DNA from: Bryoerythrophyllum caledonicum | Taxonomy: Eukaryota > Streptophyta > Bryopsida > Pottiales > Pottiaceae | DNA length: 64,000 nt | Assembly (NCBI GenBank): GCA_963971425.1 | Contig: OZ020517.1 | Coordinates: 8,744,501 to 8,808,500 of the forward strand | Direction of reading: 5' to 3' | Part shown: in pieces, positions 1 to 10,269 of the stretch | Numbering within the stretch: position 1 is the first letter of the stretch | Layout of the letters: every line of letters starts with the position of its first letter | Notes under the pieces: generated by a model | What the model was told of the DNA's origin: nothing | The model's input: the letters and a program-made list of their open reading frames with translations, nothing else | Database searches by the model: none | Translations under genes and position numbers: made by a program

Positions 1-912
1 AAGAACTGCATCTACAAAGACGTATAGATGTGAATTGAAAATTTTTGAACCTCTTTCCTTCATATCAATAGTTTTGAAATTGCTTCACCTCTCTTCTACC
101 TCTTAAATTCTACCTCTCATCCCTCCTAAAAGTTATAGCCAAATCTAGCGCCAGTGGATGGAGGTGGTAAGAACTTAGTAAAGGTCAAAAGTTAGAGGTG
201 GCTTTAGTAGAGGACTTGGTAACCTCAGCACAATGTCATCTCCATCCACCTACTATCATTTCCTAAAATTGGCCTAGCATCAAGCACCACGTAAGATGGC
301 ATGTGAAAATGTCATACGACCATGCCAACTTGAGTTGACCCTCTTGTACCCTGTTCATATACAAGTTGGATGGTTGAAATCTCAAAAAGTGTTTAAAAAC
401 ATGATTCAAAACATTCTTGAAAGGAAGATGGCAACACATGTAAGGATTGTGGCACTATTGTAATTGAATAGTGATCTTGTTGTGTTTGATTAGTGACATG
501 TGAAGGAATAGTAGCACTATTGAGTGATATAGTAATATAGTAATCGATTGGTCTGAAAAACATAAAACAACACATCATCTACCAATTATGTGCTTTACTT
601 CTCACACACGTCAACACTAGTCACATGGCAACACTAGTTAGAACTTAGTTGAGGTTATAGTTAGATAAGGTTATAAGTTAGTGGCATTATAACTTAGCAC
701 AGGCATAACTTATAGGAGGGATGACTGTACAAGGAAATAATGAGTCATGGCACACTGGTGAGGTGTTTGTGAGTTCAAATCCCTACGCGGGTGTGGTGCC
801 TACCACCACAGTCCACCCAAGCATGGTGGGGCGTCTTAAGACCTCGTTGTATTGGTACCCAAAAAGGCCTTGATGGAGACGGCATGTCAGTTGTCTTTAA
901 GGCACTTAGGGA
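1..912. other. Gene-free AT-rich sequence
   Basis: No reading frame here has recognisable protein features. The first 60 bases resemble a stretch (fragments such as GTGAATTGACAATTTTTGAACC) that recurs near 38.63 kb and 61.60 kb, so the left edge probably cuts a dispersed repeat. A short tRNA-like box pair near 748 and 773 is too closely spaced to be called an RNA gene. Confidence 0.5.
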
Positions 913-1675
913 GGCTTCACACATGGATCATGGTACCAAGGTACCAAAGGACCAAATTATGTCGAGGTGCCGAGGTGCCGAGATTTTGAGTTGGAAACTA
1001 TAATAAAATATGCAATTTGTGGAGTTTGGGACCATCCGTGTGTAAAGCCCAAGGTACCAAGTTGAGAGGCCGTGACACATATCATTTGGCAAACCCCTAG
1101 TCAATTTCTATTTCTTAAGGGTCTTACTTTTACAAAATTTTCCTCACATTCTCTAGCCATGGAGCCTACAAGGGAACACATATTCGGTAAAAAAATCAAG
1201 AAAATGGTCAAAATGCTCATTACACAAAAAATTCAGCACAAGCATTAGCACAAAAAAATTCAGGTAAAAAAATTTAGGTGAAAATTCAAATTAATTATTT
1301 GAGGAAATTTTATGTAAATTTTTTGGGTAAAGAACTTGGATAAAATATTTCAGGGTAAAATAATTTATTGTTTTAATCTAATGGTTGGGATCTTGTCAAA
1401 TCTTAATATTCTAATGAAAAAAATGTTCGGCACCTCACCAAGAGTTTGGCCCAAACGAGAATAGAAACCCAAACTTCCCTCAAGGGACCAAACTTTGGGT
1501 GCTAAAACCTCCAAAAAAGTGATGCCATATAGGCATTTTAGATGCCCTTGGTACCTTGGTACCTTGGTCCAAGTGTGGAACCCCAAGGTCCTAACCAAGG
1601 CCAATTTTGAGGCTCTACACCGATCAAATTGCTAGTAGCTCTTGTACCTTGGTACCATGGTTCATGTGTGAAGCC
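913..1675. mobile_element. Foldback/MITE-like element, copy A
   Basis: The ends form an inverted repeat. The left end (913-950) begins GGCTTCACACATGGATCATG, and the reverse complement of the right end (1641-1675) reads GGGCTTCACACATGAACCAT; both continue into GGTACCAAGGTAC. CTTAG occurs just outside both ends (905-909 and 1676-1680) and may be the target duplication, though three extra bases lie on the left. There is no coding capacity. A diverged relative of similar length lies at about 5570-6300. The superfamily is not assigned. Confidence 0.5.
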
Positions 1676-2348
1676 CTTAGCGTAGAAAAGTGTTTACCCT
1701 TGAAAGGGAGAAGTAGTTCTATTACACTAGCATATGCCTCGTGGCCATAGGCTTTGTGAAGAGAATGAACAAACCCTACATTCATGCCGGTTCTTGTCAG
1801 GGAGTGGAGTTCTTCTTCTACTTCTTACAAGGAACTCACATCATGTGTAACACTATAGTGGTGTAGAATTTAGACCTTACCTAGTCCAAAAAATTGACAC
1901 AAATGTTGGGTCAAAGTGTGCTAATCATCTTTACACAGGGATGAAAAAAAATAAAAATTCTTGACTTCAAACAATGCAATCTTTCAATTTGTGCTGTCAA
2001 CAAACACTTGGTCCTTTGGGGTTTATATTCCAAACAAATTTGAAACTTAACTCTTAAAGTACCCTGACAATTATTGGCCAAAAACACTTCAAAATTACCT
2101 ATTCCAATGTAAAAAATAGAATCAATTCTAAAAAAATCCAAATTTTGTTTGTGGTAGTTTAACGTAAACCAATATTTTAAAAAGATCTAAAAACTTCTTG
2201 AACTTCAGGGGACAACTTAAATTTGGACAGGTTCCATAAATATTTAATTTTGACAATGCTTTTTGGAATTTTTTATTGAAAATAAGTAGTTTGAAGAATG
2301 CATGAGGAATCTATATATCGTTTGGATTTTAGATCCAATTATTACTTA
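1676..2348. other. Gene-free AT-rich sequence
   Basis: No coding signal or clear repeat boundary was found. Short open frames are isolated and have no recognisable domain. Confidence 0.4.
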
Positions 2349-2558
2349 TCATACTACTAAAATCATAATTTGTGTAGTAAACCACGCAACAATCAATCTC
2401 GATGTCAACAATGTTGTGCACTACAGAATCACTGCAGTCAAGCGCGCAGTCAACAATGCAGTGAACCATGTTACCTTTCCTTTTTCAATATTTTGTAATA
2501 TAAAAACTACATTAAAATGGTTGAACTACTGCGTTGCAAAGCAAGCTCCAACTGCTAG
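2349..2558 (+). mobile_element. Helitron-like non-autonomous element
   Basis: It starts with TCATACTACTAAAATCATAA directly after an A. It ends with a short hairpin (TTGC AAA GCAA, about 2534-2544) followed by CTAG and then a host T. That is the usual Helitron arrangement: 5' TC, 3' hairpin plus CTRR, insertion between A and T. No target duplication is expected for this class. The same head and tail sequences recur at 19094-19920, which supports a mobile family. It is only 210 bp and carries no helicase. Confidence 0.45.
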
Positions 2559-3295
2559 TTAAAATTGTGCTAGTTAAAAAAGAAATCTTGTGCTAAGAAA
2601 ATGACATTGATTTATATCCCTAAACATTGCATGATTATTTTCCTTATCCTAAAATCCTTGATTACTCGTGATCTTTGGCATGTAATGACCTAACGTAAGA
2701 TAAAAAATAGTTTCATAAAATTATGCAAGGTGTAGTAGAAAATTATACCACTCTTTTTAGTCAAAGTACATTGATGCTGCTTAGAAAAGAAATTGAAAGA
2801 ATATAATACTCTTCAAATGTATGTACCTAATCCTTTGCATGGTCATAGTGTACGATTTGATCTTTTATTATTAAATGACTTTACAAACTTTGTGATTAAT
2901 TCAAACAAAATAAATAGATATTTTGCCAAAATCTTCCATGAAAGATGCTCTTAATTAGCCTTTCATATCATCCATTAGTGAATGTAAGATAGTGAAATAG
3001 GGCCTAGCTTTTACAAGGCTTTTCCATCAATGTGTTTGTAAATTTGACAAAATAACATAGAGTAAGAAGATGCAATATTAACCCTTAAATGTTAGAAGGT
3101 GCCACTGGTGGCCACAATATTCTACATGTATGGTGTCATATTTGAACATGATAAAGTAGAGATATTGAAATGACCTCCGAATGAAAAATGTTAATTGAAG
3201 AATCTTCAATTCAAAGGTGTAAGTCTTGCTAAACTTTGATACATTTTTTGTATCCTATAAAGTAAAATACGTGTCTATATATACTTGACCCTTAA
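2559..3295. other. AT-rich sequence with dispersed repeat
   Basis: No gene is seen. From about 3078 to 3260 there is a repeat (TTAACCCTTAAATGTTAGAA, then GGTGCCACTGGTGGCCACAA). A diverged copy lies at about 62120-62300, and the same sequence lies in reverse orientation inside the last intron of the TrpD-like gene near 14740-14870. Confidence 0.45.
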
Positions 3296-4087
3296 CCCTT
3301 TAGTGTCCACAAGACCCAAAATGAGATTTTGAAGGTGTTAAAACTCAATTTGCATGAAATTCATGGCAAATTAGGTTGTGAAGTTTCAAGCTCAAATTTA
3401 TGCACACATTACATGAACACTATGCAGAAATCATATCATGATTTGGAGTTATGGAACTCATGGTGAAGCTAGGAATACAACAAAAAATATAGAAAATCAC
3501 TAAAATACAATGAATACCCTAGTACATACTATGGTGTATATCATACACATACAAAATGATTTTGGTTTTAAATTTTGATTGAAATTTGTCTTTGAGAGCT
3601 TCTTCATTGTTTTGTGATTATTGATCTCTTTCATTGCATACAAAACTTCCGTTTTAATTCGTATAAGTTTGGAACATTTCTATATACAATCAAGTAGACA
3701 CAAGTTTAAAATCATCAATAATCATGTATAAATGTTTTCTTGACGTATGATATGTCAATGCGATGCTATCGACCTAGAGCATATGTGACCCTCTTTCATT
3801 CAAAATAAAAAAATTATTGCAAGAATCTATTGATGGATAAAGTAGTATACCCTCCAAAGTCCACAATTTTCAAAACCAAAATACAATAGTTTGAAACACT
3901 ATAATCTATTCCATCAACTGTTGAATGTCGTGCAAGTTTTCCCCAAAGTTTGAGTCATGGGTTGAGTTCAATTTTGTAAGATTACATACTAAATGTAGGC
4001 ATTCTATCTCTATCAAAGTTAGTACAAAGAAATAAATCATCACATATCTTCGTTTCGGAGAAACATAACCTGGGCACTAATAAGGGG
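3296..4087. mobile_element. TTAA-flanked TIR element (792 bp)
   Basis: TTAA borders both ends (3292-3295 and 4088-4091). The left terminus reads CCCTTTAGTGTCC and the reverse complement of the right terminus reads CCCCTTATTAGTGCCC, an imperfect inverted repeat. Similar termini with TTAA borders recur in this window (7649-8585, 12236-12436, 40300-40516). TTAA target sites with C-rich ends are known for piggyBac and Kolobok transposons. No transposase is present, so the superfamily is inferred only. Confidence 0.4.
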
Positions 4088-5569
4088 TTAAGGGTAAAAC
4101 ATGTCCTTCAAAACTCCCAATTATCTGGTCCCCATAGTGGTACCCGTAAGCATTTGTTACTTCTATTTTAAAAGCATCCAATATAGTTCTTATGTATTAG
4201 AACATCCGCACCCATTGTGCCACTGGGCACGCCAACAACTTGCCACTCATGGGGAGTCCCCATTTCATCATGCAATTCATGCACATTTGCCAAATTCAGG
4301 CATTTTCACGTCAACTTGGCATAGACCTGGTGTGCACTCCAAAATTTGCAGCCAACGCCATGGAAGTCGCCGCCGGATCGGCACGATTGACGAGGTTGTG
4401 ACCGAGCTCATTTAGGGGGCGAGGTGGTGACACAAGTTCCCCTAAATTTGGCGGGGATGGTTTAGGTGTGGTTGCGGCGTGGGATAGCTCCAAACCCTTG
4501 CAGGCCCCACACCCCGCCCAGCACCACACAATTTGACATCCCCGTACTGTCCTGAACGGTGTTGACACTCTTGTGGATAGAGTGTATTACAAAAGTAATG
4601 AACACATAAAGATAAATTGACAGGAATGTTTCAGAAGTTGTACATTCCATGTTGACTCCCAAAGGCATGCAACTCATGTAATCCATCTACGGTATCTCAT
4701 GTGCATCTTGACCTTTGTTCACCCAGCTAATTAATTGCTACTTGGAGGGAGGACAAAACTCATGTAATCCGTCCATTTCCCGTACAGCTTTCATCCAATA
4801 ATTCCTAAAATGCCCACACTAATTATGAAAACCTCCACTTCAAGACTCATTACTTAGGGCCTCTTTATGCTGCAAACTAAGGTGAGAGGCCGAAACTCCA
4901 AAAGCCTAGTGAAGGTCCCTTGCTTCAAATCCAAAGGATGCCTTTGGTAGCCATGGCCTTTGAAAGTAGTATAAAGTGAGAAGAGGCCATCAAGTGGACC
5001 AAATCATTTTTTAACATAAATTTTAATATGGGTGCCCGTATCTTCATCCTTTAGACTTAAAAAATTATATACATATCTTTTTTCATAGCTATTTCAGAAT
5101 GGCTTCTGCATTTTCCGTCAAGCCCACCTCAAAGAAGTGGGTCGGACGGAAATTCCGGAGGACGTAAAATTGAGGCAATTTTTCTGCCATGTAGGAAAAA
5201 ATAGCTTGCCACATCATTTTCTCATCCCTCCTCCTTTCAAGCTGATTTTTTCATCACAATGTTCAATAATGCTTCAACTTGTGGCTTCTCGCCTTTGGAT
5301 TTGCAACTTAAAGAGGTCCTTAATTACAAAAAAAGATGTTTGAGCCATCTCTATGTGACTATTGCAATAAGATGAATAATCTTCAAGAATATGGTTGGAT
5401 GAAAATAATGTTTGTTGATAAGAAATTAACCCCTAAAGGACCATGACTATGTTTCACCAAAACTACCTCAAAACTATTTATTTGAGTGCAAGAGGCGGGA
5501 ATGAATAATAAAATATTTATCTCCATCTCCAACCATAAGATCTTCATCTATTCTAAGGGGTGAATCACA
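4088..5569. other. Gene-free sequence with a GC-richer patch and a hairpin
   Basis: Positions about 4200-4560 are richer in GC than the surroundings but hold only short unsupported frames. A strong hairpin lies at 5112-5152: arms TTTCCGTCAAGCCCAC and GTGGGTCGGACGGAAA pair at 14 of 16 positions around a 9-base loop. No gene is supported. Confidence 0.4.
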
Positions 5570-6300
5570 TTAGTTCCAAGGACCGAATTCCACCAAAGAC
5601 CAAACTACGTTGAGAGACTGACTTTTGGAGTTGGAAAAAACAATTAAATATGCAATTTGTGGAGTTTGGATCCTTGTAGTGTGAAAGCCTAAGGGCTGAG
5701 GTGAAAGGCTGTAACCCAAACTATTTTGGTAAATTCCAAGTCAGTTTTTAGTTCTTGAAGGTCCTTAATCTTTAAAGTTTTCCTCACTTTCTTTGGTCAT
5801 GGAGTTTGAAGAGAACTTTTTCCTAAAATAAACATCAAGAAAATCGCCAAAATGCTCATTATGCAAAAATTCGAGCACATGCACTAGCACAACAAAATTG
5901 CAGGTGAAACACATCATGTGAAAATTCAAGGGAAGGGTTTGAGGTAAAAAAATTGAGGTAAAACATATGGATACAAAATTTAGGTAATAGAATTCATTGA
6001 TTTGATCTAAAGGCTGAGATCTTTTCAGATTTTGAATATGTTAATAAAAAATGTTCGGCACTATGGCAAGAGTATGGATTCTTCTCGTTCAAGCCAAACT
6101 TTCCTCAAGTGGCCGGAATCTTGGTGCTAAAACTCTCAAAAAATGTTGTTGTTTAGGGATCTGGATGTCGTCTGCCTCTTGACCTTGGTCCCTAAAGTAT
6201 ATAAGCCCAAACGCCAACCATGGCCTATTCTAAGGCTCTAGGCCAATCAAATTGCTAGTAGCACTTGGCCTCTTGACCCTTGGTCCTAGTATGAATTGGC
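5570..6300. mobile_element. Diverged relative of the 913-1675 element (copy B)
   Basis: Long blocks align with copy A in the same order. These include ATGCAATTTGTGGAGTTTGG near 5649, a TTTTCCTCAC block near 5780, a block with ATGTTCGGCAC near 6050, and ATCAAATTGCTAGTAGC near 6247. The terminal inverted repeat is degraded (CCAAGGACC on the left, CTTGGTCC on the right). The edges are approximate. Confidence 0.4.
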
Positions 6301-7648
6301 CCTAAACCACATGCTCACAAATTTTTATAATCTTTGACCATATAGATTGAGAGATCATAGAGTGAAGAAACAACTTTGATTTGCTTCTTCCCTGTGTTTC
6401 AAGGATCACCACACATTGACTTCACTTGAAGTTGAAATTTAGCATTAGAAAAGTTATAATTTTATGCCACTGTAATGTATATGATGTTAGTTCTTCATAC
6501 ACCAATATTTAAATGTATTGGAGAAGTATAGCGTTTTCAAAAAGGAAGTATGGAGAGAGGTTCAAAAATCACCAATTTGCATTTCTGGTCTTCTATTAAT
6601 TCATTCTTCTGTAAATTGAAAATCCAAACTAAATTTCAAGCTTCTCCTTGAAGAAAGAAAAATGAAATGAGATAAAATGAAGATCTTTGATTTTTGTGAG
6701 GAATTTACTTTTTGTGCACCTTGCCTAAAGAAGGTGAGAATATCTTTGACTTGTCTTGGTGTGAAAGGTTCAAACTATGGAAGGTTTTGTTTTACTATCC
6801 CAAATAAATTAGTGTTACTTACTTGACATTATCAAAGATATCATAATTAATAGAAGGTCGTAGCAAGAGTTTCCAATGTTGCCTGAAGTGCGCACCCTCA
6901 ACATTTAAAAAAAAATCTAGCATGACTTGTTTTCTATAGATATGATGAGATTACATATTATATTCTCAGGTAGCTCTTATAACCTTCTTGCATCTTTGTA
7001 CAAAAATTAAAGCATTGGAAATATAAATTGTAATCATCGAGACATGCCCAAGATTCGTAAGAGCCACTGGTCACCTCAAGGTTTTAGGTCTTCAAGCATG
7101 AAAGCTTTTGATAATAATCCAATATGTGGGTGCTTGGGCATCTAGGGAATAACCCTTTGGTGACCACTCAATCACTTCTTTGTCTTTAGATGAGTTAAAT
7201 CACAATTTGCATGAAATCCACAAGAAATTAGATTGGAAACTCTAAAGTTCAGATTTGCACATGAATTGCAACCACACTTTCAAAAAATCAAATCATGAAT
7301 TGGAATCATAGAACTCTTGGAATACCTCGGAATATGTTGCCAAATACACCAAATATACTCAACTACTGTAATGAATAATTACAAACTCGATGCCACTACT
7401 ATGTAGTTTTTCATACACATGCCAGATGGTTTTGGTTCAAACCTCATATTGAACTCTCCCCTATATCGTGAATGTCGCTTTTGCTAATCACATACAACCT
7501 TCATTCTGATTTGTATAAATTTTGGAACATCTTCATACACAATCTAGTTGACAAGAGATGAAATTCATTAGAAATCATGAATAAATTACGTGTTGTATGT
7601 CAATGCAAAGCTATCAACATAGTGCACTTCTCAACCTCGTCTATTTAA
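6301..7648. other. AT-rich sequence with dispersed repeats
   Basis: No gene is seen. The stretch around 7150-7420 is a diverged copy of 3300-3500 (shared AATTTGCATGAAATC block), so much of this interval is old transposon-derived sequence. Confidence 0.4.
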
Positions 7649-8585
7649 TCCCTAAAGGTCCACTAAGAGTTCCCTCAGGAGACTCTTGAAGGTTCAGGTA
7701 GGTTCCTATGGTGTCAATTTATAACATTCTACTTTGAAATTTCTACTATAGATGGACATTACCAAAAGCTTATTGTGAGTACAAATTTTTCCCAAACCTG
7801 ACATTTATTGAAAAAGTTATAGGGTTTTGAATTTCAAATGGGGAGAGTGGGCACGTCGGGCAACTCCAAAAACTTCTACTAGAATACTCTATCAAATGTG
7901 AGATCTTCAATAATAGCAAGTAGTATTAATTCCTTTAATATTATTTTAAAAAAAATCTTATCTTTGGTGAAAAATAGCACATTATCCCAAGTCAAACATT
8001 TTCACACATTGTCACACATTGTTGGGCAAGCTACCAAAAAAACTTCTTTGTTTCCACATAAAACTTAGAGATCTTCATATTTTTTTAACTTTATTTTTTC
8101 TACTACAAGATGTGGTGTAAAATTTCTTAGTGACTACTTGAATTCTCATTCTATAACATATTTAGTTCAAAAAATATATATAACGTGAATTGCACCACTA
8201 CTACTTGCACAATTGTTTTGAATGTGCTACAACTCTTCTCTACCTCTAAAACTTGGTGTACGAGGAGCTAACATCATGACTAACCTAATGGAAATGAATC
8301 CAGACCTTGTGTAGTGCAAATTTGGCACCAAATGAAGTCAAAATTTGATGATTGACTCAACGAAGCCAAGAAAATGAACCGTTTTCTCTAATTCAAACAT
8401 TGTAATCTTTCAATCCGTGCAATCAAAGTTTACGAAATGTTTTGAGGACGTCATTTAATAAATCTTAGTTGAGATCCTACAGTTAGATGTAGAAATAAAA
8501 GTTTTTGTTTCCCTCCTTACTCATCCCACTAGAAGGAGCGCTTATGAAGTGTTTTTGGTGTGAAAATGCCATGGGCCTTTAGAGG
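7649..8585. mobile_element. TTAA-flanked TIR element (937 bp)
   Basis: TTAA borders both ends (7645-7648 and 8586-8589). The left terminus is TCCCTAAAGGTCCAC and the reverse complement of the right terminus is CCTCTAAAGGCCCATGG. Inside, a block from 7740 to 7910 is strongly similar to 38165-38340, and the right half resembles 61420-62011. There are thus at least three related copies. No coding capacity. Confidence 0.5.
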
Positions 8586-8958
8586 TTAAGGAGTTCACCC
8601 TCAAAAATCCACAATTTTCACTACCAACATACTTTGACTTCGAACGCTATTACATCAGCCATTGGATGTTGTGGAGAATTTCCTCAAAATTAAGATCATG
8701 GATTAATTTCAGTTTGTAAGGTTAGATACTAAAAGTAGACATACTATTTCCATCATAAACAACTCAATGGGAAAAAATCAGTGCAGATTTTCACTTGGCG
8801 TAAGAAGTTCCCAATCACTAAAACAATTATCCTAGGTAACCAATTGTGACATGCAATGAGGACAAAATTGGCTAACTATATGCCATACGCAATGGATACT
8901 TTCCGCACCTACTTGCTGAAGTAATGATTTTTCCAAATTATAGTGGTTTGGACACAAT
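8586..8958. other. Gene-free AT-rich sequence
   Basis: Nothing recognisable. Parts resemble the interior of neighbouring dispersed repeats (compare about 3850-4070). Confidence 0.35.
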
Positions 8959-9070
8959 GGATATCACCTAGACATTACACAGATATCACCTAGGTATTAC
9001 ACAAATATCACCTAGGCATTACACAAATATCACCTATGCATAACATGGATATCACCTAGGCATTACATGA
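8959..9070. repeat. Short tandem repeat, ~22-bp unit x 5
   Basis: The core ATATCACCTA starts at 8961, 8983, 9006, 9028 and 9049, each followed by a variant of GGCATTACACA. A looser relative (GATACCCATGTA) occurs near 10575-10620 and 10915-10960. Confidence 0.7.
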
Positions 9071-9497
9071 CAAAATTGACCCTAAACCCTAAACCTAGGG
9101 AAGGCATTGACGTGAAAAGCACACCATCTCTGCTATTCCTAGTTTGCTACATCATTAAATTCTAGCCAACTTGGACCCAGCAAGATTCTGCTGACACACA
9201 CCATACTGCCCAATTGAACTTTTCTATTCCACCATGTGTTGTTGCAAAATCTCATCCTTTCCACAAACCAAGACAATGGAAAAGCATGGCATGCATGTTG
9301 GAAGAGTACGGTGGGCTTGCTTTGTCTCATTTGTGTGGTCTTTCCGTTTGAACTCACTTCACATTCTAGTACCACAAATTAACCGCGGTGGTCGTTTTTG
9401 GATCGATTCTGGTGCTTTCTACGGTATACCTCCTTTGGCGTAAGGTAGATGCAATTATTTTGTTGGGAACGTGTCTGGCACTAGTTCATACGCTTCA

Positions 9498-10098
9498 GGG
9501 GCGGTTTACACTACAGACCAAGAACTCGTCCCATGACCCTCTAAAATCTGTGATTGGCTCCATCAACTCGTCCCGGGATGACTTGGGTTTATACTACGAG
9601 GAAAAAAGAAAAGTGACCCGAAGGAGTTGAGGTCCTCAAAAAGCCTAGAAATAGGCCTAATGGATAATGTTGGAGGGTCCCCCGGATTTTGTGGTGAGAG
9701 AGGCTAAATGGGTTCTCTCATTGCTGAAACGAGGAGACCCTGGGCCTGAAATGTTGTTTTATTAATTTTAAATTGATTTTTTTTGTTTTTTTTTTAGAGG
9801 GGCCCAACGTTACTGTAGACACAGTGGCGGCCACCCTTTTTGTCTTTTTAAATTTTCTTTGTTATTTTAGGCAATACTGCCCTTTTTAGGCATTCATTAA
9901 AAAAATTAGCACGCCCACTTTTTAGTACATGGTCATTCCTCCCGGTCCAAGTTCGGTTTACACTTAGTGAGAGGCCCAAGGGCTTTAAAAATGACATTTT
10001 TATGAAGTGTGACCATGGAAGTGTGACCATGAAGTGTGACCATGGAATTAATCCATTTTCCTTGGTCACGGCTCTTGGTCTATAGTGTAAACCGCCCC
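9498..10098. mobile_element. Harbinger-like MITE (601 bp)
   Basis: The terminal inverted repeats are long: the left end begins GGGGCGGTTTACACTACAGA, and the reverse complement of the right end begins GGGGCGGTTTACACTATAGA; both continue CCAAGA. TCA flanks both ends (9495-9497 and 10099-10101), a 3-bp duplication as PIF/Harbinger elements make, although their usual site is TWA. The interior has three copies of a 14-bp unit (GAAGTGTGACCATG, about 9996-10045) and no transposase. Confidence 0.55.
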
Positions 10099-10109
10099 TC
10101 AATGGAACA

Positions 10110-10269
10110 ATTCCCGAGCCCATTGGTGCTAGCATTGGAGAGCTACAATGATTTATGTGAAGTGGGGTAAACATGAAATGTACCCTATGTATAGATATTG
10201 TTGTGCATTTTCTAGTACACTTGTGAATTCTCATGTGCCTTGTGAAGATCTCCACCGTTATAGGCTTAA
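10110..10269. repeat. Dispersed repeat, one of three copies
   Basis: The block around GAGCTACAATGATTT recurs at about 39760-39895 and 40040-40180 with the same downstream order (AATGAAATGTACC, a TGTAGAT stretch, GCCTTGTGA). It is non-coding and the element type is unknown. Confidence 0.5.

Noticed and set aside
741-790. tRNA-like A box (TGGCACACTGG) and B box (GTTCAAATCC), possible SINE head
   Set aside because: The boxes start only about 25 bp apart, too close for a tRNA or typical SINE promoter, and no cloverleaf can be drawn.
4857-4992. Short element bounded by GGCCTCTT and AAGAGGCC
   Set aside because: The inverted match is only 8 bp with no target duplication.
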